A stretch of 64,000 nt of DNA from Pseudomonas protegens CHA0. GTDB taxonomy: Bacteria; Pseudomonadota; Gammaproteobacteria; Pseudomonadales; Pseudomonadaceae. The stretch is from contig NC_021237.1 in assembly GCF_000397205.1 (NCBI RefSeq), positions 869,001-933,000 of the forward strand. The letters are read 5' to 3'. Of the stretch, positions 26,590 through 35,416 are shown in pieces. The translations under genes were made by a program, and so were the position numbers. The notes under the pieces are model-generated. The model made no database searches, was not told the origin of the DNA, and was given only the letters and a program-made list of their open reading frames with translations. Position 1 is the stretch's first letter, and every line of letters starts with the position of its first letter.

Positions 26590-27354
26590 ATGAACAGCTC
26601 GCTCGCGTTTTATCAGAATCTCGGAATGGCCCTTTCCCTGTTGGTGATCGGCACTTTTGTGCTGGCCGGCATGGTCAAGGGGGTGATCGGTCTTGGCCTG
26701 CCCACCGTTGCCATGGGCCTCTTGGGGTTGGCTATGGCACCGGCGCAGGCTGCGGCCCTGCTGATTATCCCGGCGACCCTGACCAATCTCTGGCAACTGG
26801 CCTTTGGCGGGCATCTGCCGGCCTTGCTCAAGCGCCTGTGGCCGATGCTGCTGGCGATCTTTGCCGGCACCGCCGCCGGCTCCCTGTGGCTGGGAATCGA
26901 CGCCGGGCATTGGGTGGTGCGGGGCTTGGGGGCGGCGCTACTGCTATATGCCCTGAGCGGCTTGCTGTTGCCGACCCTGCGAGTGTCGGCGGCCCAGGAG
27001 CGCTGGCTGGGGCCGCTGTGCGGGCTGGTCACCGGGGTCATCACCTCGGCCACCGGGGTGTTCGTGATTCCGGCGGTGCCCTACCTGCAAGCCCTGGGGC
27101 TGAACAAGGATCTGCTGGTGCAGGCCCTGGGCCTGTCGTTCACCGTCTCGACCCTGGCCCTGGCCGGCGGCCTGCTGTGGCGCGGCGCCCTGGGCGGCGC
27201 CGAGCTGGGGGCCTCGCTGCTGACCCTGGCCCCGGCGCTGCTGGGCATGTGGCTGGGGCAGTGGTTGCGCCAGCGCATCAGCGCCCAGTTGTTCAAGCGG
27301 GTGTTCTTTGTCGGCATGGGCCTCTTGGGCGGGCACTTGCTGATCAGCGGCTAG
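26590..27354 (+). CDS. TSUP (TauE/SafE/YfcA) membrane transporter
   Basis: A 254-residue, roughly eight-helix protein of the sulfite/organosulfonate exporter family, with the repeated half motifs KGVIGLGLPTVAMGLLG and GLVTGVITSATGVFVIPAVP. Members move sulfite, sulfoacetate or other small acids; the substrate here is unknown. Control by the divergent LysR is likely. It is convergent with the YgiN-like gene, nine bases apart. Confidence 0.85.
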   Translation: MNSSLAFYQNLGMALSLLVIGTFVLAGMVKGVIGLGLPTVAMGLLGLAMAPAQAAALLIIPATLTNLWQLAFGGHLPALLKRLWPMLLAIFAGTAAGSLWLGIDAGHWVVRGLGAALLLYALSGLLLPTLRVSAAQERWLGPLCGLVTGVITSATGVFVIPAVPYLQALGLNKDLLVQALGLSFTVSTLALAGGLLWRGALGGAELGASLLTLAPALLGMWLGQWLRQRISAQLFKRVFFVGMGLLGGHLLISG

Positions 27355-27363
27355 ACCTTTTGC

Positions 27364-27678
27364 TCAGCGGCCAGCCGCGGCCGGGCTGAGCATGTCGATG
27401 GCGCGGATCTCGAAGTCGCGCTCCAGGTAGTCCATGCGCGTGTCGAGGAACTGCTGCATGTGCGGCAGGCTGGAGTGGCTATCAAGCGCCTCCTGGGAAG
27501 CCCAGACCTCGTAGAAAATGAACAGGCTCGGGTCCTGTCGGTCCCGCAGCATGTGGTATTCGATGCAGCCGGCTTCAGCGCGGCTGGCGGCTACATGGCC
27601 GAGAAAGAACGCCTCGAAGGCATCAGCCCGTTCCGGGCGGGTCTTGGCGTGAAGGATGAAGGCCTGGGGTGTGGGCAT
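27364..27678 (-). CDS. YgiN-like antibiotic-biosynthesis-monooxygenase-fold protein
   Basis: A 104-residue ABM-domain protein (FILHAKTRPERADAFEAFF, AGCIEYHMLRDRQDP, FYEVWASQEALDSH). The length and fold match E. coli YgiN, a quinol monooxygenase encoded next to mdaB. Here an mdaB gene is divergent 203 bases away, so a quinone redox role is inferred. Start ATG 27678. Confidence 0.75.
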   Translation of the reverse strand: MPTPQAFILHAKTRPERADAFEAFFLGHVAASRAEAGCIEYHMLRDRQDPSLFIFYEVWASQEALDSHSSLPHMQQFLDTRMDYLERDFEIRAIDMLSPAAAGR

Positions 27679-27881
27679 AAGGAGCACTCTTGCTGATGGG
27701 GAGGTCGGCAAAAATTCTAAGGCAACAATCCACTATTGATTCGTGCGTTTGAGTCAAATGTATTTTGAACAACCCGGGCTTATTCTCCGGCCCTGGCCTG
27801 ATTAACCTGCCGCCATCGTTTTCAATCTTTACAGCCCGCCGCCATCGATGCGCAACGGGTTGTTCCCGATGAGGCTGGATC

Positions 27882-28472
27882 ATGAAAAAAGTACTGCTGC
27901 TCAATGGCGCCAAACAATTCGCCCACTCCGATGGCCGCTATAACGCCACCCTGCACGACACCGCCCTGGCGGTGCTCGACCGGGGCGGCCTGGAGGTCAA
28001 GGTCACCCACATCGACGAGGGCTACGACATCCAGGAAGAAGTGGCGAAGTTTCTCTGGGCCGACGTGATCGTCTACCAGATGCCCGGCTGGTGGATGGGC
28101 GCGCCGTGGATCGTCAAGAAATACATCGACGAAGTCTTCACCGAAGGCCACGGCAGCCTCTACGCCAGCGACGGCCGGACCCGCTCCGATGCCTCGCAGA
28201 AGTACGGCAGCGGTGGCCTGATCCAGGGCAAGCAGTACATGCTTTCGCTGACCTGGAACGCCCCGCAGCAAGCCTTCGACGATCCCACCGACTTCTTCGA
28301 GGCCAAGGGCGTGGACGCGGTCTACTTCCCGTTCCACAAGGCCAACCAGTTCCTGGGCATGAGCGCCCTGCCAACCTTCCTCTGTGTGGACGTGATGAAA
28401 CGCCCGAACATCGAAGGCGATGTGCAGCGTTACGAGGAACACCTCAAGGCAGTGTTCAATCTGCCGGGCTGA
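27882..28472 (+). CDS. mdaB: NADPH:quinone reductase MdaB
   Basis: A 196-residue flavodoxin-fold reductase nearly superimposable on E. coli MdaB in visible segments: LLLNGAKQFAHSDGRYN, WADVIVYQMPGWWMGAPW, YIDEVFTEGHGSLYASDGRT, and FHKANQFLGM. It reduces quinones with NADPH, limiting semiquinone stress. The LysR gene downstream (67 bases) is co-directional. Confidence 0.92.
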   Translation: MKKVLLLNGAKQFAHSDGRYNATLHDTALAVLDRGGLEVKVTHIDEGYDIQEEVAKFLWADVIVYQMPGWWMGAPWIVKKYIDEVFTEGHGSLYASDGRTRSDASQKYGSGGLIQGKQYMLSLTWNAPQQAFDDPTDFFEAKGVDAVYFPFHKANQFLGMSALPTFLCVDVMKRPNIEGDVQRYEEHLKAVFNLPG

Positions 28473-28539
28473 ATCCGGCTACTATTGAGTGCCTTGAAAT
28501 TCAGGGGCGTTGTCGCCCCGCTGCCGCCAGAGGACTCAT

Positions 28540-29451
28540 GTGAAAGCCCGATCCGACGAGTTGCAAGTCTTCGTCTGTGTCATCGAGTGCGGCTCGATTT
28601 CCGCCGCCGCCGAGCAGTTGGCCCAGACCCCTTCGGCGGTCAGCCGCAGCTTGTCGCGGCTGGAGGCCAAGCTCGACACCACGCTGATCAACCGCACCAC
28701 GCGACGCATGGACCTGACCGAGGAAGGGCGCTACTTCTTCGAACAGGCCAAGCTGATCCTCGATCAGATGGACGAGCTCGAAGAGCGCCTGTCCTCGCGC
28801 CAGCGCAACCCGTCCGGGCGCCTGCGGATCAACGCCGCATCGCCCTTCATGCTGCATGCCATCGTTCCCTACGTGGCCGAGTTCCGCAGCCTGTACCCGG
28901 ATATCCAGCTGGAGCTCAACAGCAACGACCTGATCATCGACCTGCTGGAGCAGAGCACCGACATCGCCATCCGCATCGGCGTGCTGGCGGATTCCACCCT
29001 GCATGCCCGCTCCCTGGGCTGCAGCCCGCTGCACATCCTCGCCAGCCCTGACTACCTGGCCCGCCACGGTACGCCGCAGAGCGTGGCCGAACTGGCCGGG
29101 CACACCCTGCTGGGCTTCACCCAGACCGAGACCCTCAACCACTGGCCGCTGCGCCATGTGCATGGCGACCGCTGGCAGATCCAGCCGGGCATCAGCGCCT
29201 CCAGTGGCGAGACCCTGCGCCACCTGGCGCTGGAAGGGCAGGGCATTGCCTGCCTGTCGCACTTCATGACCATCGACGACATCCGCGCCGGGCGCCTGCA
29301 ACCGGTGCTGGCCTCGTTCAACAGCGGCTATCGCCAGCCGATCAACGCCGTGTACTACCGCAACTCGCAACTGGCCCTGCGCATCCAGTGCTTCCTGGAT
29401 TTCATCCAGGGCAAGCTGGCCGATTACGCCAACCCCGAGTTCCAGGGCTGA
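28540..29451 (+). CDS. LysR-family regulator downstream of mdaB
   Basis: A 303-residue LysR regulator (DELQVFVCVIECGSISAAAE, AVSRSLSRLEAKLDTTLINR). The start is GTG at 28540 with AGAGGA upstream; the overlapping ATG at 28538 is followed at once by a stop. It probably controls mdaB and the divergent ygiN-like gene: CAAT-N5-ATTG at 27726-27738, in their shared region, is a LysR-type dyad candidate. Confidence 0.82.
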   Translation: MKARSDELQVFVCVIECGSISAAAEQLAQTPSAVSRSLSRLEAKLDTTLINRTTRRMDLTEEGRYFFEQAKLILDQMDELEERLSSRQRNPSGRLRINAASPFMLHAIVPYVAEFRSLYPDIQLELNSNDLIIDLLEQSTDIAIRIGVLADSTLHARSLGCSPLHILASPDYLARHGTPQSVAELAGHTLLGFTQTETLNHWPLRHVHGDRWQIQPGISASSGETLRHLALEGQGIACLSHFMTIDDIRAGRLQPVLASFNSGYRQPINAVYYRNSQLALRIQCFLDFIQGKLADYANPEFQG

Positions 29452-29480
29452 AGGCTCCCCCCATTCCCCGCCTATCCCCC

Positions 29481-29562
29481 GTAGGAGCCGGCTTGCCGGC
29501 GAAGGGGCCCCCGGGTTTTGCGCAACTCTTGAAGTTGCATTCGCTGGCAAGCCAGCTCCTAC
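29481..29562. repeat. REPIN (paired REP), 82 bases
   Basis: Same structure as the copy at 26404: GTAGGAGCCGGCTTGCCGGC on the left, GCTGGCAAGCCAGCTCCTAC on the right, identical length. Confidence 0.85.
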
Positions 29563-29672
29563 GGTTATCCATGGCTGAGGCTTGGGACGTTCGTGCCACG
29601 ATTGGCGATTGCTCAACCCCCCGTCTCGGGCCTAAGGTTCTTGCCGTTCAATAACAAGAAAAGGAAGGACCT

Positions 29673-31340
29673 ATGCGCATTCTGTTGTTCAAGACCCTGG
29701 CCCTGACGGCCGCCATCGCCGCCAGCAGCTCGGCCTTCGCCGTGACCCTGGAAGGCGGCGCGGTGGCCGCGCCCAACCAGTACGGCGCCGATGTCGCGGC
29801 GCAGATCCTCAAGAAGGGCGGCAACGCGGTGGATGCCGCGGTGGCCACGGCCTTCGCCCTGGCCGTGACCTACCCCGAGGCCGGCAACATCGGGGGCGGC
29901 GGGTTCATGACGATGTACATCGACGGCAAGCCGTACTTCCTCGACTACCGGGAAACCGCGCCCAAGGCCGCGACCCGGAACATGTACCTGAATGAAAAGG
30001 GCGAGGTGATCGAGAACCTGAGCCTGGTGGGCGCCCGCGCCGCCGGGGTGCCGGGCACGGTGATGGGCCTGTGGGAAGCTCACCAGAAGTTCGGCAAGTT
30101 GCCGTGGAGCGAGCTGATCACTCCGGCCGTGGGTTATGCGAAGAACGGCTTCAAGGTGGCGGACAAGCAGTACCAGTACCGCGAGGATGCGTTGAAGCTG
30201 TTCAACGGCACCACCAACTTCGGCGACTACTTCGGCAGCATGAAACCGGGCGAGACCTTCCGTCAGCCGGAACTGGCCGCGACCCTGGAGCGCATCGCCG
30301 ACCAGGGCGCCAAGGAGTTCTACAGCGGCAAGACCGCCGACTTGCTGGTGGCGCAGATGCAGGCCGACAAGGGCCTGATCACCAAGCAGGACCTGCAGGA
30401 CTACAAGGTCCAGTGGCGCCAGCCGCTGCAGGTGACCTTCCGTGGCAACACCCTGTACACCGCGCCGCCGCCCAGCTCTGGCGGGGTGGCCCTGGCGCAG
30501 TTGATCAGCATCAAGGAAGAGCGCGCGGCGGACTTCAAGGGTGTGGAGCTCAATTCGGCCAAGTACATTCACCTGCTGGCGGAAATCGAAAAGCGGGTGT
30601 TCGCCGATCGCGCCGACTACCTGGGCGACCCGGCGTTTTCCGATGTTCCGGTCAAGCAACTGACCGACCCGGCGTATCTGAAAAAACGCGCCGCCGAGGT
30701 CAACCCCAACGCCATCTCGGCTACCGAGAAAGTGCGCCCCGGGCTTGAGCCGCACCAGACCACCCACTTCTCCATCGTCGATGCCCAGGGCAACGCGGTT
30801 AGCAACACCTACACCCTGAACTGGGACTATGGCAGCGGCGTGGTGGTCAAGGGCGCGGGCTTTTTGCTCAACGACGAAATGGACGACTTCAGCGCCAAGC
30901 CGGGCGTGGCCAACGCCTTCGGTGTAGTGGGCGGCGACGCCAACGCCATCGCCCCGGGCAAGCGCATGCTGTCCTCCATGAGCCCGAGCCTGGTGACCCG
31001 CGATGGCAAGGTCACCCTGGTGCTGGGCACCCCCGGAGGTTCGCGGATATTCACCTCGATCTTCCAGGTGCTGAACAACCTCTACGACTACCACCTGCCC
31101 CTGGAAAAGGCCGTGGCCGCGCAGCGCGTGCATCACCAACTGCTGCCCAAGGACACGATCTACTACGACGCCTATGCGCCGCTCACCGGCAAGGTGGCCG
31201 ACGAGCTCAAGGCCATGGGCTACACCCTGGAAGACCAGGGCTGGGAGATGGGCGATATCCAGGCGATCCGGGTCAATGGCACTGCGCTTGAAACCGCTTC
31301 CGACCCACGTGGCCGCGGTGTCGGCAAGGTCGTCAAATAA
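29673..31340 (+). CDS. ggt: Periplasmic gamma-glutamyltransferase
   Basis: A 555-residue proenzyme with a signal peptide ending SSSAFA near residue 23. It self-cleaves before the nucleophile Thr363 in HQTTHFSIVD, giving large and small subunits. Other motifs are GNIGGGGFM near 72-79 and the small-subunit LSSMSPSL and GTPGGSRI. It hydrolyses or transfers gamma-glutamyl groups of glutathione and related peptides in the periplasm. Length is usual. A REPIN lies on each side. Confidence 0.94.
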   Translation: MRILLFKTLALTAAIAASSSAFAVTLEGGAVAAPNQYGADVAAQILKKGGNAVDAAVATAFALAVTYPEAGNIGGGGFMTMYIDGKPYFLDYRETAPKAATRNMYLNEKGEVIENLSLVGARAAGVPGTVMGLWEAHQKFGKLPWSELITPAVGYAKNGFKVADKQYQYREDALKLFNGTTNFGDYFGSMKPGETFRQPELAATLERIADQGAKEFYSGKTADLLVAQMQADKGLITKQDLQDYKVQWRQPLQVTFRGNTLYTAPPPSSGGVALAQLISIKEERAADFKGVELNSAKYIHLLAEIEKRVFADRADYLGDPAFSDVPVKQLTDPAYLKKRAAEVNPNAISATEKVRPGLEPHQTTHFSIVDAQGNAVSNTYTLNWDYGSGVVVKGAGFLLNDEMDDFSAKPGVANAFGVVGGDANAIAPGKRMLSSMSPSLVTRDGKVTLVLGTPGGSRIFTSIFQVLNNLYDYHLPLEKAVAAQRVHHQLLPKDTIYYDAYAPLTGKVADELKAMGYTLEDQGWEMGDIQAIRVNGTALETASDPRGRGVGKVVK

Positions 31341-31353
31341 CCGCTGACCCCCT

Positions 31354-31450
31354 GTAGGAGCTGGCCGGGCGGCGTTCCGCTTGCCGGCGAAAGGGCCCGC
31401 AAGCCTGGCGCCAGGTCGAGCGGCCTCTTCGCTGGCAAGCCAGCTCCTAC
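31354..31450. repeat. REPIN with a 15-base insertion in its left arm
   Basis: The left REP reads GTAGGAGCTGGC (31354-31365), then 15 extra bases (31366-31380), then TTGCCGGCGAAA (31381-31392). The right REP GCTGGCAAGCCAGCTCCTAC is intact. Total 97 bases against 82 in the other copies. Confidence 0.8.
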
Positions 31451-31568
31451 CTTCGTTGTGCAGGCGCCGACGGCCGGCTGGTCGGAGGCGGCTCAATTCC
31501 GTAACATTCCCCGCCTTCTTTCCGCACTTCCCAGGGCCGCGCCTGCCGGTCCGTCTATCAGGTCAATC

Positions 31569-33014
31569 ATGAAAGCAAAACGTCTGCGTGCCGATGTCCT
31601 GGCCGGACTCACCACCTCCTTTGCCTTGCTGCCCGAATGCATCGCCTTCGCCCTGGTGGCCCACCTCAACCCGTTGATGGGTCTGTATGGCGCCTTCTTC
31701 ATCTGCACCCTGACGGCGCTGTTCGGCGGGCGGCCGGGCATGGTCTCCGGCGCGGCCGGCTCCATGGCGGTGGTGATCGTCGCCCTGGTAGTGCAGCACG
31801 GTGTGCAGTACCTGTTGGCCACGGTGCTGCTGGGCGGGCTGGTGATGGTCGCCTTCGGCCTGCTGCGCCTGGGCAAGCTGGTGCGCATGGTGCCGCACCC
31901 GGTGATGCTGGGCTTCGTCAACGGCTTGGCGATCGTCATCGCCCTGGCCCAGCTGGAACATTTCAAGAGCGGCGAACACTGGCTCAGCGGCCAGCCGCTG
32001 TACCTGATGGCCGGGCTGGTGGCATTGACCATGGCCATCGTCTATCTGCTGCCGCGCCTGACCCGGGCGGTGCCACCGGCCCTGGTGGCGATCCTCGGGG
32101 TCGGCGCGTTGGTGTACCTGATGGGCCTGCCGACCCGCACCCTGGGGGACATGGCCCACATCGCCGGCGGCCTGCCGAGCCTGGCGCTGCCCCAGGTGCC
32201 GTGGAACCTTGAAACCCTGGGCATCATCGCACCCTATGCGTTCCTGATGGCCATGGTCGGCCTGCTGGAAACCCTGCTGACCCTCAACCTCACCGACGAA
32301 ATCACCGAAAGCCGCGGCTACCCGGACCGTGAATGCGTGGCCCTGGGCGCGGCCAATGTGGTCTCGGGAATGTTCGGCGGCATGGGTGGCTGCGCGATGA
32401 TCGGCCAGACCGTGATCAACCTCAGTTCCGGTGGCCGCGGGCGTTTGTCGGGCGTGGTGGCGGGCGCTCTGATCCTGCTGTTCGTGCTGTTTCTCTCACC
32501 GCTGATCGAGCGCATCCCCCTGGCGGCGCTGGTGGGGGTGATGTTCGTGGTGTCGCAGCAGACCTTCGCCTGGGCGTCCCTGCGGGTGATCAACAAGGTG
32601 CCGCTCAACGATGTGCTGGTGATCCTCGCGGTGACCGTGATCACCGTGTTCACCGACCTGGCCATGGCGGTGTTCTGCGGCATCGTCATTGCCGCCCTCA
32701 ACTTCGCCTGGCAGCAGGCCCGCGAGCTGTACGCCGACAGCCACCTGGAAGCCGACGGCAGCAAGCACTACCAACTGCATGGCACCCTGTTCTTCGCCTC
32801 CACCACGGCGTTTCTCAACCAGTTCGATCCGGCGGGCGATCCTCGGCACGTGACTGTCGACTGTCGCCACCTGAGTTTTGTCGACTACTCGGCCATCGCC
32901 GCGCTGAAAACCCTGCGCGAGCGTTATGCCAAGGCCGGCAAGCAGTTGCGGGTGCTGCACCTGTCCGAGCGCTGCAAGAAGCTGCTCAAGCGTGCCCGAG
33001 AGCATCACGACTGA
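31569..33014 (+). CDS. SulP-family anion transporter with STAS domain
   Basis: A 481-residue inner-membrane SulP protein: LRADVLAGLTTSFALLPECI, GLYGAFFICTLTALFGG, GMVSGAAGSMAVV, and MGGCAMIGQTVINLSSGGRG with about ten or more helices, then a C-terminal STAS domain (about residues 390-481, HVTVDCRHLSFVDYSAIAAL). Family members carry sulfate, bicarbonate or dicarboxylates. Pseudomonas SulP substrates are not inferable here. ATG 31569; upstream in-frame residues belong to the REPIN. Confidence 0.87.
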   Translation: MKAKRLRADVLAGLTTSFALLPECIAFALVAHLNPLMGLYGAFFICTLTALFGGRPGMVSGAAGSMAVVIVALVVQHGVQYLLATVLLGGLVMVAFGLLRLGKLVRMVPHPVMLGFVNGLAIVIALAQLEHFKSGEHWLSGQPLYLMAGLVALTMAIVYLLPRLTRAVPPALVAILGVGALVYLMGLPTRTLGDMAHIAGGLPSLALPQVPWNLETLGIIAPYAFLMAMVGLLETLLTLNLTDEITESRGYPDRECVALGAANVVSGMFGGMGGCAMIGQTVINLSSGGRGRLSGVVAGALILLFVLFLSPLIERIPLAALVGVMFVVSQQTFAWASLRVINKVPLNDVLVILAVTVITVFTDLAMAVFCGIVIAALNFAWQQARELYADSHLEADGSKHYQLHGTLFFASTTAFLNQFDPAGDPRHVTVDCRHLSFVDYSAIAALKTLRERYAKAGKQLRVLHLSERCKKLLKRAREHHD

Positions 33015-33026
33015 GATCGGCCACCG

Positions 33027-33060
33027 CGGCAGTGGATGAAAATACCCACTGCCGATTTTC
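33027..33060 (+). terminator. Intrinsic terminator after the SulP gene
   Basis: CGGCAGTGG (33027-33035) and CCACTGCCG (33046-33054) form a nine-base stem followed by ATTTTC, 13 bases beyond the stop. Confidence 0.75.
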
Positions 33061-33071
33061 ATAAGCCGGCC

Positions 33072-33182
33072 TTTCACTTAGCTGTTCGCGACAAAGCCTG
33101 CCTCTTTACGAAAATAAGTTTCACTCGGTTTGAAGTTCACCTTTCTAAGTGATTAATGAATTTCACAACCATTCGAAAGTGA
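33072..33182 (+). promoter_or_regulatory. AT-rich promoter region with repeated TTTCACT half-sites
   Basis: Upstream of the GntP gene TTTCACT occurs at 33072 and 33119, TGAATTTCA at 33157, and the inverted forms AAGTGA at 33147 and GAAAGTGA at 33175. The RpiR protein encoded two genes downstream is the likely ligand. The area is clearly more AT-rich than its surroundings. Confidence 0.45.
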
Positions 33183-33204
33183 CGCTGTTTTCAAGGAGGA
33201 CGCC

Positions 33205-34554
33205 ATGGCTCCCGCTACGGGTTCTTGGCTGCTGGGCTACGCCGCAGTCGCCATCATTGCGCTGATCGTGTTGATCGCCCGCTACCGACTCAACCCCTTT
33301 ATCGTCATCACCCTGGTGTCGGTGGGCCTGGCGCTGATGGCCGGCATGCCGCCTTCCGGAGTGGTGAGCGCCTACGAGGCCGGGGTTGGCAAGACCCTGG
33401 GGCATATCGCCCTGGTGGTGGCACTGGGCACCATGCTCGGCAAGCTGATGGCCGAATCCGGTGGTGCCGAGCAGGTGGCGCGCACCCTGATCGACCGCTT
33501 TGGCGAACGCAACGCCCACTGGGCCATGGTCTGCATCGCCTTCCTGGTGGGGCTGCCGCTGTTCTTCGAAGTGGGTTTCGTACTGCTGGTGCCAATTGCC
33601 TTCACCGTGGCGCGGCGGGTCGGGGTGTCGCTGCTGATGGTGGGCTTGCCCATGGTCGCCGGGCTCTCGGTGGTGCACGCCCTGGTGCCGCCGCACCCGG
33701 GAGCGATGCTGGCGGTGCAGGCCTATCAGGCGTCGGTGGGGCAGACCCTGGTGTATGCGCTGCTGATCGGTGTGCCCACGGCGATCATCGCGGGGCCGCT
33801 GTACGCGCGGTTCATCGTGCCGCACATCCACCTGCCGGCGCAGAACCCCCTGGAGCGCCAGTTCATCGCCCGCGAGCCGCGCCTGCGCCTGCCGAGTTTC
33901 CGCCTGACCTTGGCCACCATCCTGCTGCCGGTGGTGCTGATGCTTCTCGGCGGCTGGGCCAACCTGCTGGCCGAGCCCGGCACCGGCCTCAACCAGTTCC
34001 TGCTGTTTATCGGCAACTCGGTGATCGCCCTGCTGGTGGCCACCCTGGTGAGTTTCTGGACCCTGGGGCTGGCCCAGGGCATGAACCGCGAATCGATCCT
34101 CAAGTTCACCAACGAATGCCTGGCGCCCACCGCCAGCATCACCCTGTTGGTGGGGGCCGGCGGCGGCCTCAACCGCATTCTCATCGACTCCGGGGTGACC
34201 GAGCAGATCGTCGGCCTGGCCCATGAGTTCCAGCTCTCGCCGCTGTGGATGGGCTGGCTGTTCGCGGTGCTGATGCGGGTCGCCACCGGTTCGGCCACCG
34301 TGGCCCTGACCACCGCTTCCGGGGTGGTGGCGCCGGTGGCCGTCGGCCTGGGCTACCCGCACCCGGAACTGCTGGTGATCGCCACCGGCGCCGGCTCGGT
34401 GATTCTTTCCCACGTCAACGACGGCGGCTTCTGGCTGGTGAAGGAATACTTCAATATGACCGTCATCCAGACCTTCAAGACCTGGACCGTGCTGGAGACC
34501 CTGATCTCGGTGATCGCCTTCGGCCTGACCCTGGTCCTCGCGGAGTTTTTGTAG
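33205..34554 (+). CDS. GntP-family gluconate/organic-acid:H+ symporter
   Basis: A 449-residue carrier of the GntP family: IVITLVSVGLALMAGMPPSG, GTMLGKLMAESGGAEQVART, ALVPPHPGAMLAVQAY, GLFFEVGFV-like GLPLFFEVGFVLLVP. About 12-14 helices. GGAGGACGCC precedes the ATG. It leads an operon with an RpiR regulator (directly abutting) and a D-aminoacylase, so its substrate may be an N-acyl-D-amino acid rather than gluconate. Confidence 0.87.
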   Translation: MAPATGSWLLGYAAVAIIALIVLIARYRLNPFIVITLVSVGLALMAGMPPSGVVSAYEAGVGKTLGHIALVVALGTMLGKLMAESGGAEQVARTLIDRFGERNAHWAMVCIAFLVGLPLFFEVGFVLLVPIAFTVARRVGVSLLMVGLPMVAGLSVVHALVPPHPGAMLAVQAYQASVGQTLVYALLIGVPTAIIAGPLYARFIVPHIHLPAQNPLERQFIAREPRLRLPSFRLTLATILLPVVLMLLGGWANLLAEPGTGLNQFLLFIGNSVIALLVATLVSFWTLGLAQGMNRESILKFTNECLAPTASITLLVGAGGGLNRILIDSGVTEQIVGLAHEFQLSPLWMGWLFAVLMRVATGSATVALTTASGVVAPVAVGLGYPHPELLVIATGAGSVILSHVNDGGFWLVKEYFNMTVIQTFKTWTVLETLISVIAFGLTLVLAEFL

Positions 34555-35415
34555 ATGGACATCCTTTACCAGATCCGCTCGCGCCTGGATTTTCTCAGCG
34601 CCGGGGAAGGGCGGATCGCCCGGCTGATGCTCGACGATGTGGGCTTTGCCGCCTCTGCCAGCCTCGACGAACTGGCCCGCCGCGCTGAAGTCAGCGCCGC
34701 CACCCTGTCGCGCTTTGCCCGCAGCGTCGGCTGCCGCGACTTGCGCCAGTTGCGCCTGCAGCTGGCCCAGGCCAGTGGGGTGGGCAGCCGCTTCCTGGAC
34801 CCTGCCGGCACCCCGGAACAGTCCGGGTTCTACCGGCAGATCGTTGGCGATATCGAAGCTGCGCTGCACCAGCATCTGGCCGGTTTCGAGGAGGCCCAAT
34901 TCGCCGATGCGGTGCGCCTGCTGGGGCGCGCGCGGATGATCCACGCCTTCGGCATGGGCGGCTGCTCGACCCTGTGCAGCAGCGAGTTGCAAGTGCGCCT
35001 GGTACGCCTGGGCTATCCCATTGCCGCCTGCCACGACCCGGTGATGATGCGCGTCACCGCCGCCGCCCTGGGGCCGCAGCACGCGGTGATCGCCTGTTCG
35101 CTGACCGGCATCACCCCCGAGCTGCTGGAGGCGGTGGCCCTGGCCCGTACCTACGGCGCCGGGATCCTGGCCATTACCTTGCCCGACTCGCCCCTGGCGC
35201 AATTGGCGGATGTGCTGCTGCCGCTGCACAGCGCCGAGACCTCGTTCATCTACAAACCCACCGCGGCCCGCTACGGCATGCTGTTGGCCATTGATGTGCT
35301 GGCCACCGAGCTGGCCCTGGCCCTGCCCGATGACAACCAGGAACGCCTGCGACGGATCAAGCTGGCCCTGGACCATTACCGTGGTGGCGACGATTGCCTG
35401 CCCCTGGGAGACTGA
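34555..35415 (+). CDS. RpiR-family regulator (HTH plus SIS domain)
   Basis: A 286-residue regulator: N-terminal HTH_6 (ASLDELARRAEVSAATLSRF) and a C-terminal SIS domain (AFGMGGCSTLCSSELQVRL, VIACSLTGITPELLEA) which in this family binds phosphosugars or related ligands. Its ATG abuts the gntP stop and its stop is one base from the next ATG, so it is inside the operon it likely controls. Confidence 0.88.
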   Translation: MDILYQIRSRLDFLSAGEGRIARLMLDDVGFAASASLDELARRAEVSAATLSRFARSVGCRDLRQLRLQLAQASGVGSRFLDPAGTPEQSGFYRQIVGDIEAALHQHLAGFEEAQFADAVRLLGRARMIHAFGMGGCSTLCSSELQVRLVRLGYPIAACHDPVMMRVTAAALGPQHAVIACSLTGITPELLEAVALARTYGAGILAITLPDSPLAQLADVLLPLHSAETSFIYKPTAARYGMLLAIDVLATELALALPDDNQERLRRIKLALDHYRGGDDCLPLGD

Positions 35416-35416
35416 C

